DNA of 60,629 bases from Flavobacteriaceae bacterium UBA7446 (GCA_002478685.1 DLPY01000057.1:1-60629), one strand, 5' to 3'. Positions 34,795 to 43,574 are shown, counted from the stretch's first letter. The notes: a model not told the origin generated them from the letters alone. Numbers and translations are program-made.

Positions 34795-35820
34795 ATGGAA
34801 CAAGAACCAGTTTTTGATGATCTTCATGAGCATTATGCCTTTACCGCTGATGCGGGACAAGAACCTTTGCGTGTAGATAAGTTTTTGATGAATCGCATTG
34901 AAAATGCCACACGAAACAAAATTCAACAAGCGGCTACAGCAGGATCCATAGTAGTAAATAATAAGGTCGTAAAATCGAATTACCGAGTAAAAGGAGGTGA
35001 TATGGTTCGTGTGCTGTTGGCGTATCCGCCGTACGAAAATTTGCTAGTACCCGAAGATATGACACTTGACATTGTGTATGAAGATGATGCGCTTTTAGTA
35101 GTCAACAAGCCTGCTGGACTTGTGGTGCATCCTGGACATGGAAATTATTCAGGAACGCTTATCAACGGGTTACTCCATCACTTTACACAACTTCCCAAAA
35201 ACAGCAACGATCGCCCAGGTCTTGTGCATCGAATAGATAAAGATACTTCAGGGTTGTTAGTGGTTGCCAAAACTGAAAATGCAATGGCGGATTTGGCGCA
35301 ACAGTTCCACGACAAATCTTCTGATCGCCAATATTTGGCATTGGTTTGGGGAGATGTGACTGATGCAAAAGGAACTGTAGATGGGTATTTGGGTCGCGAC
35401 CCAAAAAACAGGCTACTAATGACTGTTTTTCCAGATTTGGATCAAGGCAAACATGCCGTTACGCATTATGAAGTGGTAGAGCGATTTGGTTATGTGACAT
35501 TGGTGCGTTGTGTATTAGAAACAGGTAGAACACACCAAATTCGGGCACACATGAAGCATATTGGGCATACATTGTTTAATGATGCGCGGTATGGTGGCGA
35601 TAAAATCCTAAAAGGCACTTCGTTTACAAAATACAAGCAGTTTGTAGACAATTGTTTGAAGCAAATTCCAAGACAAGCACTACATGCGCAAACGTTGGGG
35701 TTTACGCATCCAGAAAGTGGTGAGAAAATGGCTTTTAGCTGCCCACTTCCCAAAGATTTTGAGGGAGTACTTACTAAATGGCGTAATTACGCACAGCATC
35801 AGCAATTGGGGAATTCCTGA
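34795..35820 (+). CDS. RluA/RluD-family pseudouridine synthase
   Basis: 341 residues. An N-terminal S4 RNA-binding domain (RVDKFLMNRIENATRNKIQQAATAGSIVVNNKVVKSNYRVKGGD) precedes the catalytic domain with HRIDKDTSGLLVVAKT containing the catalytic aspartate, and ETGRTHQIRAHMKHIGHTLFNDARYGG. The S4 plus catalytic layout fits RluD, which modifies helix 69 of 23S rRNA, but RluC-type specificity cannot be excluded. Co-transcribed with the PASTA gene. Confidence 0.94.
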   Translation: MEQEPVFDDLHEHYAFTADAGQEPLRVDKFLMNRIENATRNKIQQAATAGSIVVNNKVVKSNYRVKGGDMVRVLLAYPPYENLLVPEDMTLDIVYEDDALLVVNKPAGLVVHPGHGNYSGTLINGLLHHFTQLPKNSNDRPGLVHRIDKDTSGLLVVAKTENAMADLAQQFHDKSSDRQYLALVWGDVTDAKGTVDGYLGRDPKNRLLMTVFPDLDQGKHAVTHYEVVERFGYVTLVRCVLETGRTHQIRAHMKHIGHTLFNDARYGGDKILKGTSFTKYKQFVDNCLKQIPRQALHAQTLGFTHPESGEKMAFSCPLPKDFEGVLTKWRNYAQHQQLGNS

Positions 35821-35897
35821 CAGTACTACTTGCATAGTTTTAAGGTCTTGGGTTGCCTATGCCCACAAGAATCGTATTTTTAACTAAAATTTTAAAC

Positions 35898-36659
35898 ATG
35901 AAAATTCTGGTTTCACCCGCCAAATCGCTAGATTATAAAAGTGAACTTCCAACAGACGTCCACAGCCAGCCAGCCTTTCTAAAAGAGGCAGCAAAGCTCA
36001 ATGCGTCTTTAAAAACGAAATCACCAGACGAGTTGCAAAAACTAATGCATATTTCCGAAAAATTAGCAACCTTAAATTGGGAGCGAAATCAACATTTTAC
36101 TACACCCTTTTCACCCAATAATGCACGCCCTGCTTTGTTTGCATTTAACGGCGATGTATATTCGGGGTTGGATGCGTATTCAATAAGCGAAAATGCATTA
36201 GAAGTTGCACAAGAAAATCTGCGTATTTTGTCTGGGCTTTACGGCATTTTAAAGCCGTTGGACTTGATGCAGCCCTATCGATTAGAAATGGGTACTTCTT
36301 TTGGCGTTGAAGGACAAAAGTCGCTTTATGTATTTTGGAAAGAAAAGCTAACTGCACATCTTAAAGAGGAATTAGCGCCCGCCGAACTAGTAGTAAATTT
36401 AGCAAGTAAGGAATACGCTTATGCCATTGATTTTAAGACACTTGACAGACCTGTAATCCATCCTGTATTTAAGGATTTTAAAAATGGAAAACTCAAAATT
36501 ATTTCGTTTTTTGCCAAAAAAGCACGTGGACTTATGGCACGTTACTTAATAGAAACAAACGCCAAATCCATAGATGACGTTTTGGGATTTACTGCCGATG
36601 GCTATTACTTTAGCGAAGCGGAAACCGCTGATGCTACTCAGCCGGTTTTTGTGCGCTAG
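35898..36659 (+). CDS. yaaA: Peroxide stress protein YaaA (DUF328)
   Basis: 253 residues from the ATG at 35898 (MKILVSPAKSLDY); upstream in-frame codons do not resemble the family. YaaA lowers intracellular free iron under peroxide stress and its homologues have a DNA-binding helix-hairpin-helix-like fold. Family motifs: ILVSPAKSLDY at the start, RPALFAFNGDVYSGLDA, LRILSGLYGILKPLDLMQPYRLEMGT, NLASKEYAYAI and KKARGLMARYLIE. Single gene, ending in a 10-bp palindrome (36653-36662) that covers the stop codon. Confidence 0.95.
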   Translation: MKILVSPAKSLDYKSELPTDVHSQPAFLKEAAKLNASLKTKSPDELQKLMHISEKLATLNWERNQHFTTPFSPNNARPALFAFNGDVYSGLDAYSISENALEVAQENLRILSGLYGILKPLDLMQPYRLEMGTSFGVEGQKSLYVFWKEKLTAHLKEELAPAELVVNLASKEYAYAIDFKTLDRPVIHPVFKDFKNGKLKIISFFAKKARGLMARYLIETNAKSIDDVLGFTADGYYFSEAETADATQPVFVR

Positions 36660-36887
36660 CGCTTAGTTTGTTTTTGAGTTTTGTTTTTCTAAGCCCAAAC
36701 GATTTTTTTGCGATTTTCCCACGACGTGTTTTTTATCTCATTTTACCAAAATGATTTGGTTTATGTCCAAACCTGTATTGGTTTGATAAAAGTTAGATTC
36801 GGGAGTCTTTTAAAATGTATGAAAATTTATAAATGAAATGACTCAATAGGATAAAAAGTAATATTGTAATTGAGTTGATGTAAGTGA
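36660..36887. other. Non-coding gap between convergent yaaA and trpA
   Basis: 228 bases without a coding frame. A GCTTAG/CTAAGC pairing (36661-36694) with T-rich surroundings may act as a loose bidirectional terminator; a small AAACC/GGTTT hairpin follows at 36769-36784. Confidence 0.4.
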
Positions 36888-37649
36888 TTAACGTATTTGA
36901 GCTACAAAATCATACACACTATCAGCACCATTAGCCTCAAGGTGCTTGATAAATGCCGATCCGATAATAGCACCTTTGGTGTGCACTGTAGCTACTTGAT
37001 ACGTTACGGCATTGCTAATGCCAAACCCAACCAAAAGCTTAGCATTGAGGTTCATAGCACCGATGCGCTTAAAATATTCAGTTTGTACATCGCCAAAACT
37101 GTTTTGAGCACCTGTGGTTGCGGCACTACTAACCATATAAATAAAGCCTTCAGAGACATTGTCAATGTAGCGAATACGCTCATCGTTGGTTTGTGGGGTA
37201 ATCAAAAACATATTGAGTAGTCCGTATTGTTGAAATAATTCTTGGTAGTTTTCGTGATATACATCAACGGGAAGGTCTGGTATGATTAGTCCGTCAATAC
37301 CAACCTTTTGACATTTTTGACAAAAGCGTTCCACACCATATTGCATCATTGGGTTAAAATATCCCATGACAATAAGAGGTACGCTTACGTGTTTACGCAC
37401 ATCTTTGAGCTGTTCGAAGAGCTTATCGGTTGTCATCCCGTTTCGCAGGGCTTGCGTGGAGCTTTCTTGTATAGTTGGGCCATCTGCCAATGGATCTGAA
37501 AAAGGCAACCCCAATTCAATAATGTCCACACCAGCTTCCTCTAACTGCTTTAAAATCGAAACCGTGTCGTTTAGGTTTGGAAACCCAGCGGTAAAATAAA
37601 TAGATAGCAGTTTGTGGTCTTGTGCAAGTGCTAACTGAATACGATTCAT
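36888..37649 (-). CDS. trpA: Tryptophan synthase alpha chain
   Basis: 253 residues. It cleaves indole-3-glycerol phosphate to indole, which passes to TrpB. Family motifs: LLSIYFTAGFPNLNDT, GVDIIELGLPFSDPLADGPTIQ (catalytic glutamate equivalent to E49 and aspartate D60), GLIIPDLPVD, and LLVGFGISNA. Last gene of the trp operon; it is separated from trpB by 283 bases that hold an mscL remnant, unlike the other junctions, which all overlap. An AT-rich hairpin lies 1 base before its ATG. Confidence 0.97.
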   Translation of the reverse strand: MNRIQLALAQDHKLLSIYFTAGFPNLNDTVSILKQLEEAGVDIIELGLPFSDPLADGPTIQESSTQALRNGMTTDKLFEQLKDVRKHVSVPLIVMGYFNPMMQYGVERFCQKCQKVGIDGLIIPDLPVDVYHENYQELFQQYGLLNMFLITPQTNDERIRYIDNVSEGFIYMVSSAATTGAQNSFGDVQTEYFKRIGAMNLNAKLLVGFGISNAVTYQVATVHTKGAIIGSAFIKHLEANGADSVYDFVAQIR

Positions 37650-37650
37650 G

Positions 37651-37672
37651 AAAATAAAGTTGGCTTTATTTT
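37651..37672 (-). promoter_or_regulatory. Hairpin abutting the trpA start codon
   Basis: AAAATAAAG (37651-37659) pairs CTTTATTTT (37664-37672) over a 4-base loop, ending 1 base before the trpA ATG on the transcribed strand. It could be an old mscL terminator or limit ribosome access. Confidence 0.45.
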
Positions 37673-37728
37673 AAAAATCAAAAATACTCTTTTCAAAAGG
37701 TACAGGCAACAAAAAAACGACAGACGAC

Positions 37729-37914
37729 TTATTCCTTTAGCATATCCCGAATTTCGGTGAGTAATACTTCTTCTTTTGAAGGGGCTGGAGGGGGAGCCAC
37801 TTCAGCTTCTTTCTTTGCTGTTGTCTCTGGGTTTGTTGTAGAATTTAACTACCATAAAATGGCAAACGCAACAATCAAAAAAGTAATTAGACAGTGACTT
37901 ATTTCAACATGAAA
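37729..37914 (-). pseudogene. mscL: mscL remnant (large-conductance mechanosensitive channel)
   Basis: Minus-strand translation ending at 37729 gives, with one internal stop, ...SHCLITFLIVAFAILW, then TAG (37851-37849), then LNSTTNPETTAKKEAEVAPP and PAPSKEEVLLTEIRDMLKE. The first part is the second membrane helix of MscL and the last is its conserved cytoplasmic C-terminal helix. The first membrane helix and pore-lining N-terminus are gone, and a stop precedes the fragment. Only about 60 of roughly 130 codons remain, so the gene is dead. It sits between trpB and trpA in operon direction. Confidence 0.85.
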
Positions 37915-37932
37915 TTACAAACTTTTTGTAAT

Positions 37933-39117
37933 CTAAAGTTTAAAATAATTGATATAGGTATCGAGATCTTTGTCGCCACGTCCCGAACAGTTAAGTAGTA
38001 GCACGTCGTCGGTTTTAAATTTGCGCTCATCTAGCAGCGCAAAAGCATGTGCAGTTTCAATTGCTGGAATAATACCTTCCATTTGCGAAAGCGAAAGCCC
38101 CCATTCCATAGCTTCTTGGTCTGGAATAGAAATAAACTCCGCACGTTGACTGCGATACAAATGTGCATGCAAGGGACCAACGCCAGGATAATCTAGCCCT
38201 GCAGAAATGGAGTAAGGCTCTGTGATTTGCCCATCGGGCGTTTGAATCAACAATGTTTTGCTTCCGTGAATAATACCCTCTTTGCCCAAAGCGGAGGTTG
38301 CCGCACTTTCTCCTGAATCAATACCTTTTCCTGCGGCTTCTACAGCGATAATGTTTACACGTGGGTCGTCTAAATAGTGGTAATAAATTCCGGCTGCGTT
38401 ACTTCCACCACCTACACACGCAATCACGTGGTCGGGGTAGTCACGTCCTTCGGCTTCCAAAAGTTGCACTTTGCATTCTTCGCTGATTACCGCTTGAAAA
38501 CGCGCCACCATATCGGGGTAGGGATGTGGTCCCACTACCGAACCAATGATGTAATGTGTGTCTACGGGGTTGTTAATCCAATCGCGGATAGCTTCATTGG
38601 TTGCATCTTTTAAGGTTTTGCTTCCTGATTGTGCTGGGCGCACCTCTGCGCCTAACATTTTCATTCGCGCTACGTTCGGCGCTTGACGTTTAATGTCCAA
38701 TTCCCCCATATACACAACACACTGAATACCCATAAGCGCACAAACAGTAGCTGTAGCTACACCGTGCTGTCCAGCACCAGTTTCTGCAATAATGCGGTTT
38801 TTACCCAACCGTTTTGCTAGCAAAATCTGACCAATGGTATTATTGATTTTATGTGCTCCAGTATGGCATAAATCTTCACGTTTTAGGTAGATTTTGGTAT
38901 CATACTTTTTAGATAAGCGCGACGCAAAATACAATGGCGTAGGCCTACCCACATAGTCTTTTAGCAATTGGTCAAACTCCGCTTTAAAATCATCCTGTGC
39001 GGTGATTTCCAAATATCTTTGTCGCAGTTCTTCTACATTTGGATAGAGCATTTCTGGAATATAGGCTCCGCCAAAATCGCCGTAGTATCCTTTTTCGTTT
39101 ACGTGGTACGTATTCAT
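37933..39117 (-). CDS. trpB: Tryptophan synthase beta chain
   Basis: 394 residues. PLP enzyme joining indole and serine. The N-terminus GYYGDFGGAYIPEMLYPNVEEL is the family hallmark; the PLP lysine is K90 in KREDLCHTGAHKINN, and CVGGGSNAAG binds the cofactor phosphate, with SAGLDYPGVGP and GRGDKDLD further on. TrpB1-type. Start overlaps the trpF stop by 4 bases. Confidence 0.98.
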   Translation of the reverse strand: MNTYHVNEKGYYGDFGGAYIPEMLYPNVEELRQRYLEITAQDDFKAEFDQLLKDYVGRPTPLYFASRLSKKYDTKIYLKREDLCHTGAHKINNTIGQILLAKRLGKNRIIAETGAGQHGVATATVCALMGIQCVVYMGELDIKRQAPNVARMKMLGAEVRPAQSGSKTLKDATNEAIRDWINNPVDTHYIIGSVVGPHPYPDMVARFQAVISEECKVQLLEAEGRDYPDHVIACVGGGSNAAGIYYHYLDDPRVNIIAVEAAGKGIDSGESAATSALGKEGIIHGSKTLLIQTPDGQITEPYSISAGLDYPGVGPLHAHLYRSQRAEFISIPDQEAMEWGLSLSQMEGIIPAIETAHAFALLDERKFKTDDVLLLNCSGRGDKDLDTYINYFKL

Positions 39118-39722
39118 AGCGCTAATTTTTCTTTAAAATTTTTTAGTTGCTTCGCATTCTTAAGAGCTGGAGCAGTCTCAAATAAACTGTTTACGTCAAT
39201 TGCATAAACAGGTAAGTCTGAATTGCGAATGTCGTTAATTTTAGCAATTTCCGCCATCCCAATTCCGCCACTGATAAAAAAGGGTAAATTAAATGGATAT
39301 TCGTTTAAAAGTGTCCAGTCAAACGTAGTGCCGTTACCTCCTGGAAGTGGTCCTTTGGTGTCAAATAGAAAAAAATCACAACAGGGCAGGTAATCTGTTA
39401 GGGTATCAAAATCAAAATCTACACCCACGCCAAATGCTTTTATCACTTGCGTTTTGCCTTGCAATGTACGGCAAAGGGAAGGTGATTCATTTCCGTGTAA
39501 TTGCACCGCGCCTAACTTGAACGCGGTAATGGCCTGTTCAATTTTTTCTAAATGCGCATCTACAAACACTCCGACTTTGGTAATGCCAGCAGGCACTTCG
39601 GGTGGTGTGGGGCAATAGCGTTCGGAGCCATCCCACAAAATAAACCCCATATAATCGGGTCGCAATGCAGCTATTTCGAGTACATTGTTGGGTTCGCGCA
39701 TGCCGCATACTTTCCATTTCAT
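39114..39722 (-). CDS. trpF: Phosphoribosylanthranilate isomerase
   Basis: 202 residues, a TIM barrel. Starts MKWKVCGMREPNN with the catalytic cysteine in KVCGM, followed by DYMGFILWDGSERYC, VGVFVDA, VQLHGNESPSLC, FLFDTKGPLPGGNGTTFDWTLL with the catalytic aspartate, and FISGGIG. It converts PRA to CdRP. Four-base overlaps with trpC upstream and trpB downstream. Separate from TrpC, not fused. Confidence 0.97.
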   Translation of the reverse strand: MKWKVCGMREPNNVLEIAALRPDYMGFILWDGSERYCPTPPEVPAGITKVGVFVDAHLEKIEQAITAFKLGAVQLHGNESPSLCRTLQGKTQVIKAFGVGVDFDFDTLTDYLPCCDFFLFDTKGPLPGGNGTTFDWTLLNEYPFNLPFFISGGIGMAEIAKINDIRNSDLPVYAIDVNSLFETAPALKNAKQLKNFKEKLAL

Positions 39723-40504
39723 GGTGTAAAGTTTTGAATAAACTGTTGTGCTGCCTTGCCTGGCGATTCATGCAGCATAAAATGTTCGCCCATCAAAAAA
39801 CCGTCAAAGCCTGCTTTTTGCAGCGTGGCAATAGTGTTGTGCGAAGAAATACCACTTTCCGAAATTTTAATTTTATCGGTGGGGATATATTCTGCCAATG
39901 AGAGGCTTGTTTCCAATGACACCGAAAAATCCTTAAGGTTACGGTTATTTACACCAATCACATCAACAAATTCCAAAGGTGATTGGTCGAGCTCCGCTTT
40001 GTTATGCACCTCTAGCAATACCTGCAGTCCAATGTCTTTTGCGGTTTTGGCAAGTGAATTTATCTCATTGGGACTCAAACATGCTGTAATAAGCAAAATA
40101 GCATCTGCGCCATAGGCTTTTGCTTCATGAATTTGATATGCATCAACAATAAACTCTTTTCGCAATAAGGGCAGTTGACATGCGCTTCGCGCCAACAGTA
40201 AATCTTCTACTGACCCCCCAAAATATTGATTATTGGTGAGCACAGAGACTGCAGCAACGCCTGCGTTTTCGTAGCCTTGCGCTACGGCTGAAACTCTAGA
40301 TTGCAACTTTATCTCTGGTTTTGAAGGCGAACGCCTTTTGTGCTCTGCCACAATGCCCAAAGGGGTGTTTTTAATCGAATGAGAAAATGAAATGATTTCC
40401 CTTTTGTATAGTGGCATGGCGTAAAGCTGTGCTTCAGAAACAACAGCTTTTTTAAGTGTAATTTCTTTGTGCTGGTCGGCAACGATTTGTGCTAAAATAC
40501 TCAT
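39719..40504 (-). CDS. trpC: Indole-3-glycerol-phosphate synthase
   Basis: 261 residues, a TIM barrel. Motifs: PLGIVAEHKRRSPSKPEI (catalytic lysine region), AAVSVLTNNQYFGGSVEDL, LLRKEFIVDAYQIHEAKAYGADAILLI, DVIGVNNRNLKDFSVSLE and ISESGISS. It closes CdRP to indole-3-glycerol phosphate. Monofunctional. Four-base ATGA overlaps at both ends. Confidence 0.98.
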   Translation of the reverse strand: MSILAQIVADQHKEITLKKAVVSEAQLYAMPLYKREIISFSHSIKNTPLGIVAEHKRRSPSKPEIKLQSRVSAVAQGYENAGVAAVSVLTNNQYFGGSVEDLLLARSACQLPLLRKEFIVDAYQIHEAKAYGADAILLITACLSPNEINSLAKTAKDIGLQVLLEVHNKAELDQSPLEFVDVIGVNNRNLKDFSVSLETSLSLAEYIPTDKIKISESGISSHNTIATLQKAGFDGFLMGEHFMLHESPGKAAQQFIQNFTP

Positions 40505-41496
40505 GCCTTGCTCAGTGCTAAAAGTTTGGTGAAAGCGTTTAACGCTTTCTTAGATTCTATGGATTCTTGTGCTTTGGTGTAGCCTTCTACTAAAGAAATA
40601 TTCAATGCGGTGGCAATAGCAGTTCCCGCATTGGCGCATACCACTTGCTTTTGCGCAGCAGTAGCCTCGTCGTTAAGAACAGCAGTGAAAATAGCCGCTG
40701 CATCTTCAACCGAACTTCCTCCTCCAATCAACTTGGGTGATAGTGGTTTTAGTCCAAAATCAGAAGGACGAATAAGCATTTCGCCTTGTTTGGAAACAGC
40801 TTTGGTAGCTCCGGTAAGGGAAATTTCGTCATAGCCATCTAAACCATGTAAAATGCAAAACTGCTTGTCTGAATCTTGAAATAAAAAATGATATAAACGA
40901 AGCAACACCAAATTGAAAACCCCAATGATTTGTCGCTTTGGTGAACACGGGTTTACCAATGGTCCCAGCATATTGAAAAAGGTTTTGAGTTGCAACGCAC
41001 GTCGAATGGGCGCCACGTGCTTCATAGCGGGATGAAAAAGCGGTGCATGCAACACACAAATACCCGCTTGGTCAATGCATTTTTCTAAAAAATCTGCATC
41101 GTTTGAAAATTTTATGCCCAAATGCTCCATTACATTACTGGAGCCACAGGAAGAAGAAACTCCATAATTGCCGTGCTTTGCTACATGAATACCTGCGCCA
41201 GCAGTAACAAAAGATGACAAGGTGGAAATATTAAAAGTGTCTTTTCCATCACCTCCTGTTCCGCACAAATCTATAGGATTATATGCCGAAAGATCAACAG
41301 CAACGCAAAGCGCTAAAAGTGCATCTCGAAAGCCAGCTAATTCTTCAACCGCAATGCTACGCATCATAAACACACTCAAAAACGTTGTGATTTGATATGG
41401 ATCACCGGCGCCACTACCAATAAAAAGCAATGCCTGTTTTGCCTCTTGTCGTGAGAGTTTTTCGTGTTGGGTAAGACGAGTTAAAAGTTCTTTCAT
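40501..41496 (-). CDS. trpD: Anthranilate phosphoribosyltransferase
   Basis: 331 residues from the ATG at 41496, which overlaps the trpG stop by ATGA like every other junction of the operon; an in-frame TTG at 41508 is rejected. Motifs: DLCGTGGDGKDTFNIST (PRPP glycine loop), AKHGNYGVSSSCGSSNVMEHLGI, and FNMLGPLVNPCSPKRQIIGVF. It attaches phosphoribose to anthranilate. A stand-alone TrpD without amidotransferase fusion. Confidence 0.97.
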   Translation of the reverse strand: MKELLTRLTQHEKLSRQEAKQALLFIGSGAGDPYQITTFLSVFMMRSIAVEELAGFRDALLALCVAVDLSAYNPIDLCGTGGDGKDTFNISTLSSFVTAGAGIHVAKHGNYGVSSSCGSSNVMEHLGIKFSNDADFLEKCIDQAGICVLHAPLFHPAMKHVAPIRRALQLKTFFNMLGPLVNPCSPKRQIIGVFNLVLLRLYHFLFQDSDKQFCILHGLDGYDEISLTGATKAVSKQGEMLIRPSDFGLKPLSPKLIGGGSSVEDAAAIFTAVLNDEATAAQKQVVCANAGTAIATALNISLVEGYTKAQESIESKKALNAFTKLLALSKA

Positions 41497-42053
41497 AGCG
41501 CAACCCAATTTTTTAGCAATTCTTTCCCAAGTGGCGTTAATACCGATTCGGGATGAAATTGTACACCATAAAGCGGATATTTCTCATGCTTAAACGCCAT
41601 CACTTGTCCGTTTTCTTCCTCTGCTAAAAGCACGAAATCCTTTGGAAGAGGTTTGTCAACCACCCACGAGTGATAGCGTCCAATGTCAAATTTTTGTGGA
41701 AGTCCCGCAAAAAGGGGGTCATCTTGCAGTACGCTCATGGTACTGGCAACCCCATGAAAAACAGTAGACAAATTTGTTAGCGTTCCTCCAAAAACTTCGG
41801 CAATGGCTTGATGCCCCAAGCATACGCCAAGCATGGGAATGCTTTTGGCGTATTTTTCAATAACGGACTTTAAGAGCCCCGCCTCATCAGGAATTCCAGG
41901 TCCGGGAGAAAGTACGATTTTGTCAAAATCGGCAACTTTGTTTAGTTCAAATTGGTCGTTGCGCTTTACGGTAACGACACAATTAAGCTCTTCCAAATAA
42001 TGCACCAGATTAAAGGTGAACGAATCGTAATTATCTATAACTAAAATGTTCAT
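41493..42053 (-). CDS. trpG: Anthranilate synthase component II (glutamine amidotransferase)
   Basis: 186 residues. Class I amidotransferase with NYDSFTFNLVHYL at the start, the oxyanion strand ILSPGPGIPDEAG (here IVLSPGPG), nucleophile C78 in GVCLGHQAIAE, and the catalytic His/Glu pair in VQFHPESVLTP. It supplies ammonia to TrpE. It could also serve 4-amino-4-deoxychorismate synthase (PabA role), as is usual when only one copy exists. Overlaps trpE and trpD by 4 bases each. Confidence 0.97.
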   Translation of the reverse strand: MNILVIDNYDSFTFNLVHYLEELNCVVTVKRNDQFELNKVADFDKIVLSPGPGIPDEAGLLKSVIEKYAKSIPMLGVCLGHQAIAEVFGGTLTNLSTVFHGVASTMSVLQDDPLFAGLPQKFDIGRYHSWVVDKPLPKDFVLLAEEENGQVMAFKHEKYPLYGVQFHPESVLTPLGKELLKNWVAL

Positions 42054-43453
42054 GAAAATTGTTTTTCAGTCTTTTCTATGGCAGTATTTAACGCTCGTAA
42101 TTTGTTGTATACCTCTTGTAGTTCACTTTCTGGCGTTGATTTTGATACCACACCCGCGCCTGCCTGATAGTGCAGCACATTATCCTTGCTTAAAAAAGAT
42201 CGAATAATAATTGCGTGGTTGTAATTTCCTTTAAAATCAATAAAACCGATGGCACCGCCATAGAAGGCGCGGTCGCTATTCTCATAACTATCAATAAGTT
42301 GCATGGCACGGTGTTTTGGTGCTCCACTTAAAGTTCCTGCCGGGAAGGTGTCTGCAACTACTTGCATGGTAGGAGTATCTGTTTTTTTCTGCCCCGTAAC
42401 CTTAGAAACTAAATGAATAACGTGCGAATAAAACTGTACTTCACGGTCTTTTTCTACCGAAACATTATGTCCATGACGGCTCAAATCGTTGCGTGCCAAA
42501 TCTACCAGCATCATGTGTTCGGCATTTTCTTTCAGGTCTTGCGCAAGTTCTTTTGCTTTAGCTTCGTCTTGTGTATCGTTGCCTGTTCGTATAAATGTTC
42601 CCGCAATTGGATGAATTTCTGCTACGCCATCTTGCACCACCAATTGCGATTCGGGTGAGCTACCAAAAATCTTAAAGTTTCCCAAATCAAAATAAAAAAT
42701 ATAGGGAGATGGATTGATAGATCGCAGTACGCGGTAGAGGCTAAAATCGTCTCCTTTGAACGCCTGTCTAAAACGGCGGGACAATACAATTTGGAAAACA
42801 TCGCCTCGAATGCAATGATGAATGCCTTTTTTAACCAATTCCACAAAATCCTCGTCATTCATGTTGGAAACAGACGTACCATCTCTACGGAATGCAAACG
42901 AGTCGCGCGCAGGTGCTTTGAGCAGTTTTTCTATTTCGTCTAAGTTACTTTCACTTTTGTAGCAATGCGCAAATAATTTGGCTTGATTATTAAATACATT
43001 AACTGCAACGATGTTTTGATACAGAGCATAATATATTTCGGGTATTTCAGAGTTGTTTTCCTTTTTTTTAAATGAAATATCCTCAAAATACTGCACGGCT
43101 TCGTAAGCGGTGTAACCAAACAAACCATTGCTTAAAAAGCGTGTTTCGGGTAGATTGGTTTCAAAATGTGATATAAATGTTTCGAGCGCATCCACTACAG
43201 AGATTTCTTTTGTTAATGATGTTTTTTGCGCCTTGCCATCGGGAAACGTTTGCGTTATCTGACCGTTATGTATCTTAAAAGAGGCAATTGGATTAAAGCA
43301 CAAATATGCGACGCTGTTGTCGTTTGCACCGTAATCGGAGCTTTCCAAAAGCACACTTTCTGGAAATGCGTCTCTAATTTTTAGGTACATATTCACTGGT
43401 GTCATGGTGTCGGTGAGTAGCTCACGTGTATCTGTTTTGAGTACAAACTTCAT
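42050..43453 (-). CDS. trpE: Anthranilate synthase component I
   Basis: 467 residues. It converts chorismate and ammonia to anthranilate. The N-terminal tryptophan-binding motif LLES (residues 35-38 in ESVLLESSDYG) is present, so feedback inhibition by tryptophan is expected. The catalytic domain shows GDVFQIVLSRRF, SPESQLVV, HPIAGTFIRTG, DLARNDLSRHG, VTGQKKTDTPTMQVVADTFPAGTLSGAPKHRAM, and YGGAIGFIDFKGNYNHAIIIRS. First structural gene of the trp operon, preceded by an attenuator-type leader with tandem Trp codons, so it is regulated both by enzyme inhibition and, probably, by transcription attenuation. Confidence 0.98.
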   Translation of the reverse strand: MKFVLKTDTRELLTDTMTPVNMYLKIRDAFPESVLLESSDYGANDNSVAYLCFNPIASFKIHNGQITQTFPDGKAQKTSLTKEISVVDALETFISHFETNLPETRFLSNGLFGYTAYEAVQYFEDISFKKKENNSEIPEIYYALYQNIVAVNVFNNQAKLFAHCYKSESNLDEIEKLLKAPARDSFAFRRDGTSVSNMNDEDFVELVKKGIHHCIRGDVFQIVLSRRFRQAFKGDDFSLYRVLRSINPSPYIFYFDLGNFKIFGSSPESQLVVQDGVAEIHPIAGTFIRTGNDTQDEAKAKELAQDLKENAEHMMLVDLARNDLSRHGHNVSVEKDREVQFYSHVIHLVSKVTGQKKTDTPTMQVVADTFPAGTLSGAPKHRAMQLIDSYENSDRAFYGGAIGFIDFKGNYNHAIIIRSFLSKDNVLHYQAGAGVVSKSTPESELQEVYNKLRALNTAIEKTEKQFS

Positions 43454-43460
43454 GCTTCAA

Positions 43461-43496
43461 AAATAAAAAAAAGGCTTGTCAATACGACAAGCCTTT
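43461..43496 (-). terminator. trp attenuator: intrinsic terminator just upstream of trpE
   Basis: On the minus strand AAAGGCTTGTC (43496-43486), loop GTATT, GACAAGCCTTT (43480-43470), then a T-rich run (8 T in total) to 43461. An 11-bp perfect stem plus U-run, ending only 8 bases before the trpE ATG. Its position in the leader, not after a gene, makes it an attenuator. Confidence 0.85.
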
Positions 43497-43519
43497 ATAT
43501 GATTCTAAAACGCTTATCG
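43485..43519 (-). promoter_or_regulatory. Candidate trp antiterminator pairing
   Basis: Leader segment CGATAAGC (43519-43512) can pair with GCTTGTCG (43492-43485, one G-U), which includes the 5' arm of the terminator. The same leader segment (AAGCG) can instead pair with CGCTT next to the Trp codons (43547-43543). The two choices are mutually exclusive, as attenuation requires. Confidence 0.65.
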
Positions 43520-43524
43520 ACCCC

Positions 43525-43569
43525 CTAAAAGGAGCTCCACCAAAGCGATTTATTTGTGATTTTTTTCAT
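43525..43569 (-). CDS. trpL: trp operon leader peptide with tandem tryptophan codons
   Basis: A 14-codon frame from ATG at 43569 to TAG at 43525 encodes MKKITNKSLWWSSF. Two adjacent TGG codons (43542-43537) occur 40 bases before the terminator stem, in a peptide only 14 residues long, between a good promoter and the attenuator. Ribosome stalling at these codons when tryptophan is scarce would free the downstream segment to form the antiterminator. The ATG lies 5 bases after the -7 box, so the mRNA may begin at the leader-peptide start codon. Confidence 0.8.
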   Translation of the reverse strand: MKKITNKSLWWSSF

Positions 43570-43574
43570 CTGCT

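Noticed and set aside
36653..36662. Palindrome GCGCTAGCGC at the yaaA stop
   Set aside because: A loopless 10-bp palindrome overlapping coding sequence; no supporting context for a function.
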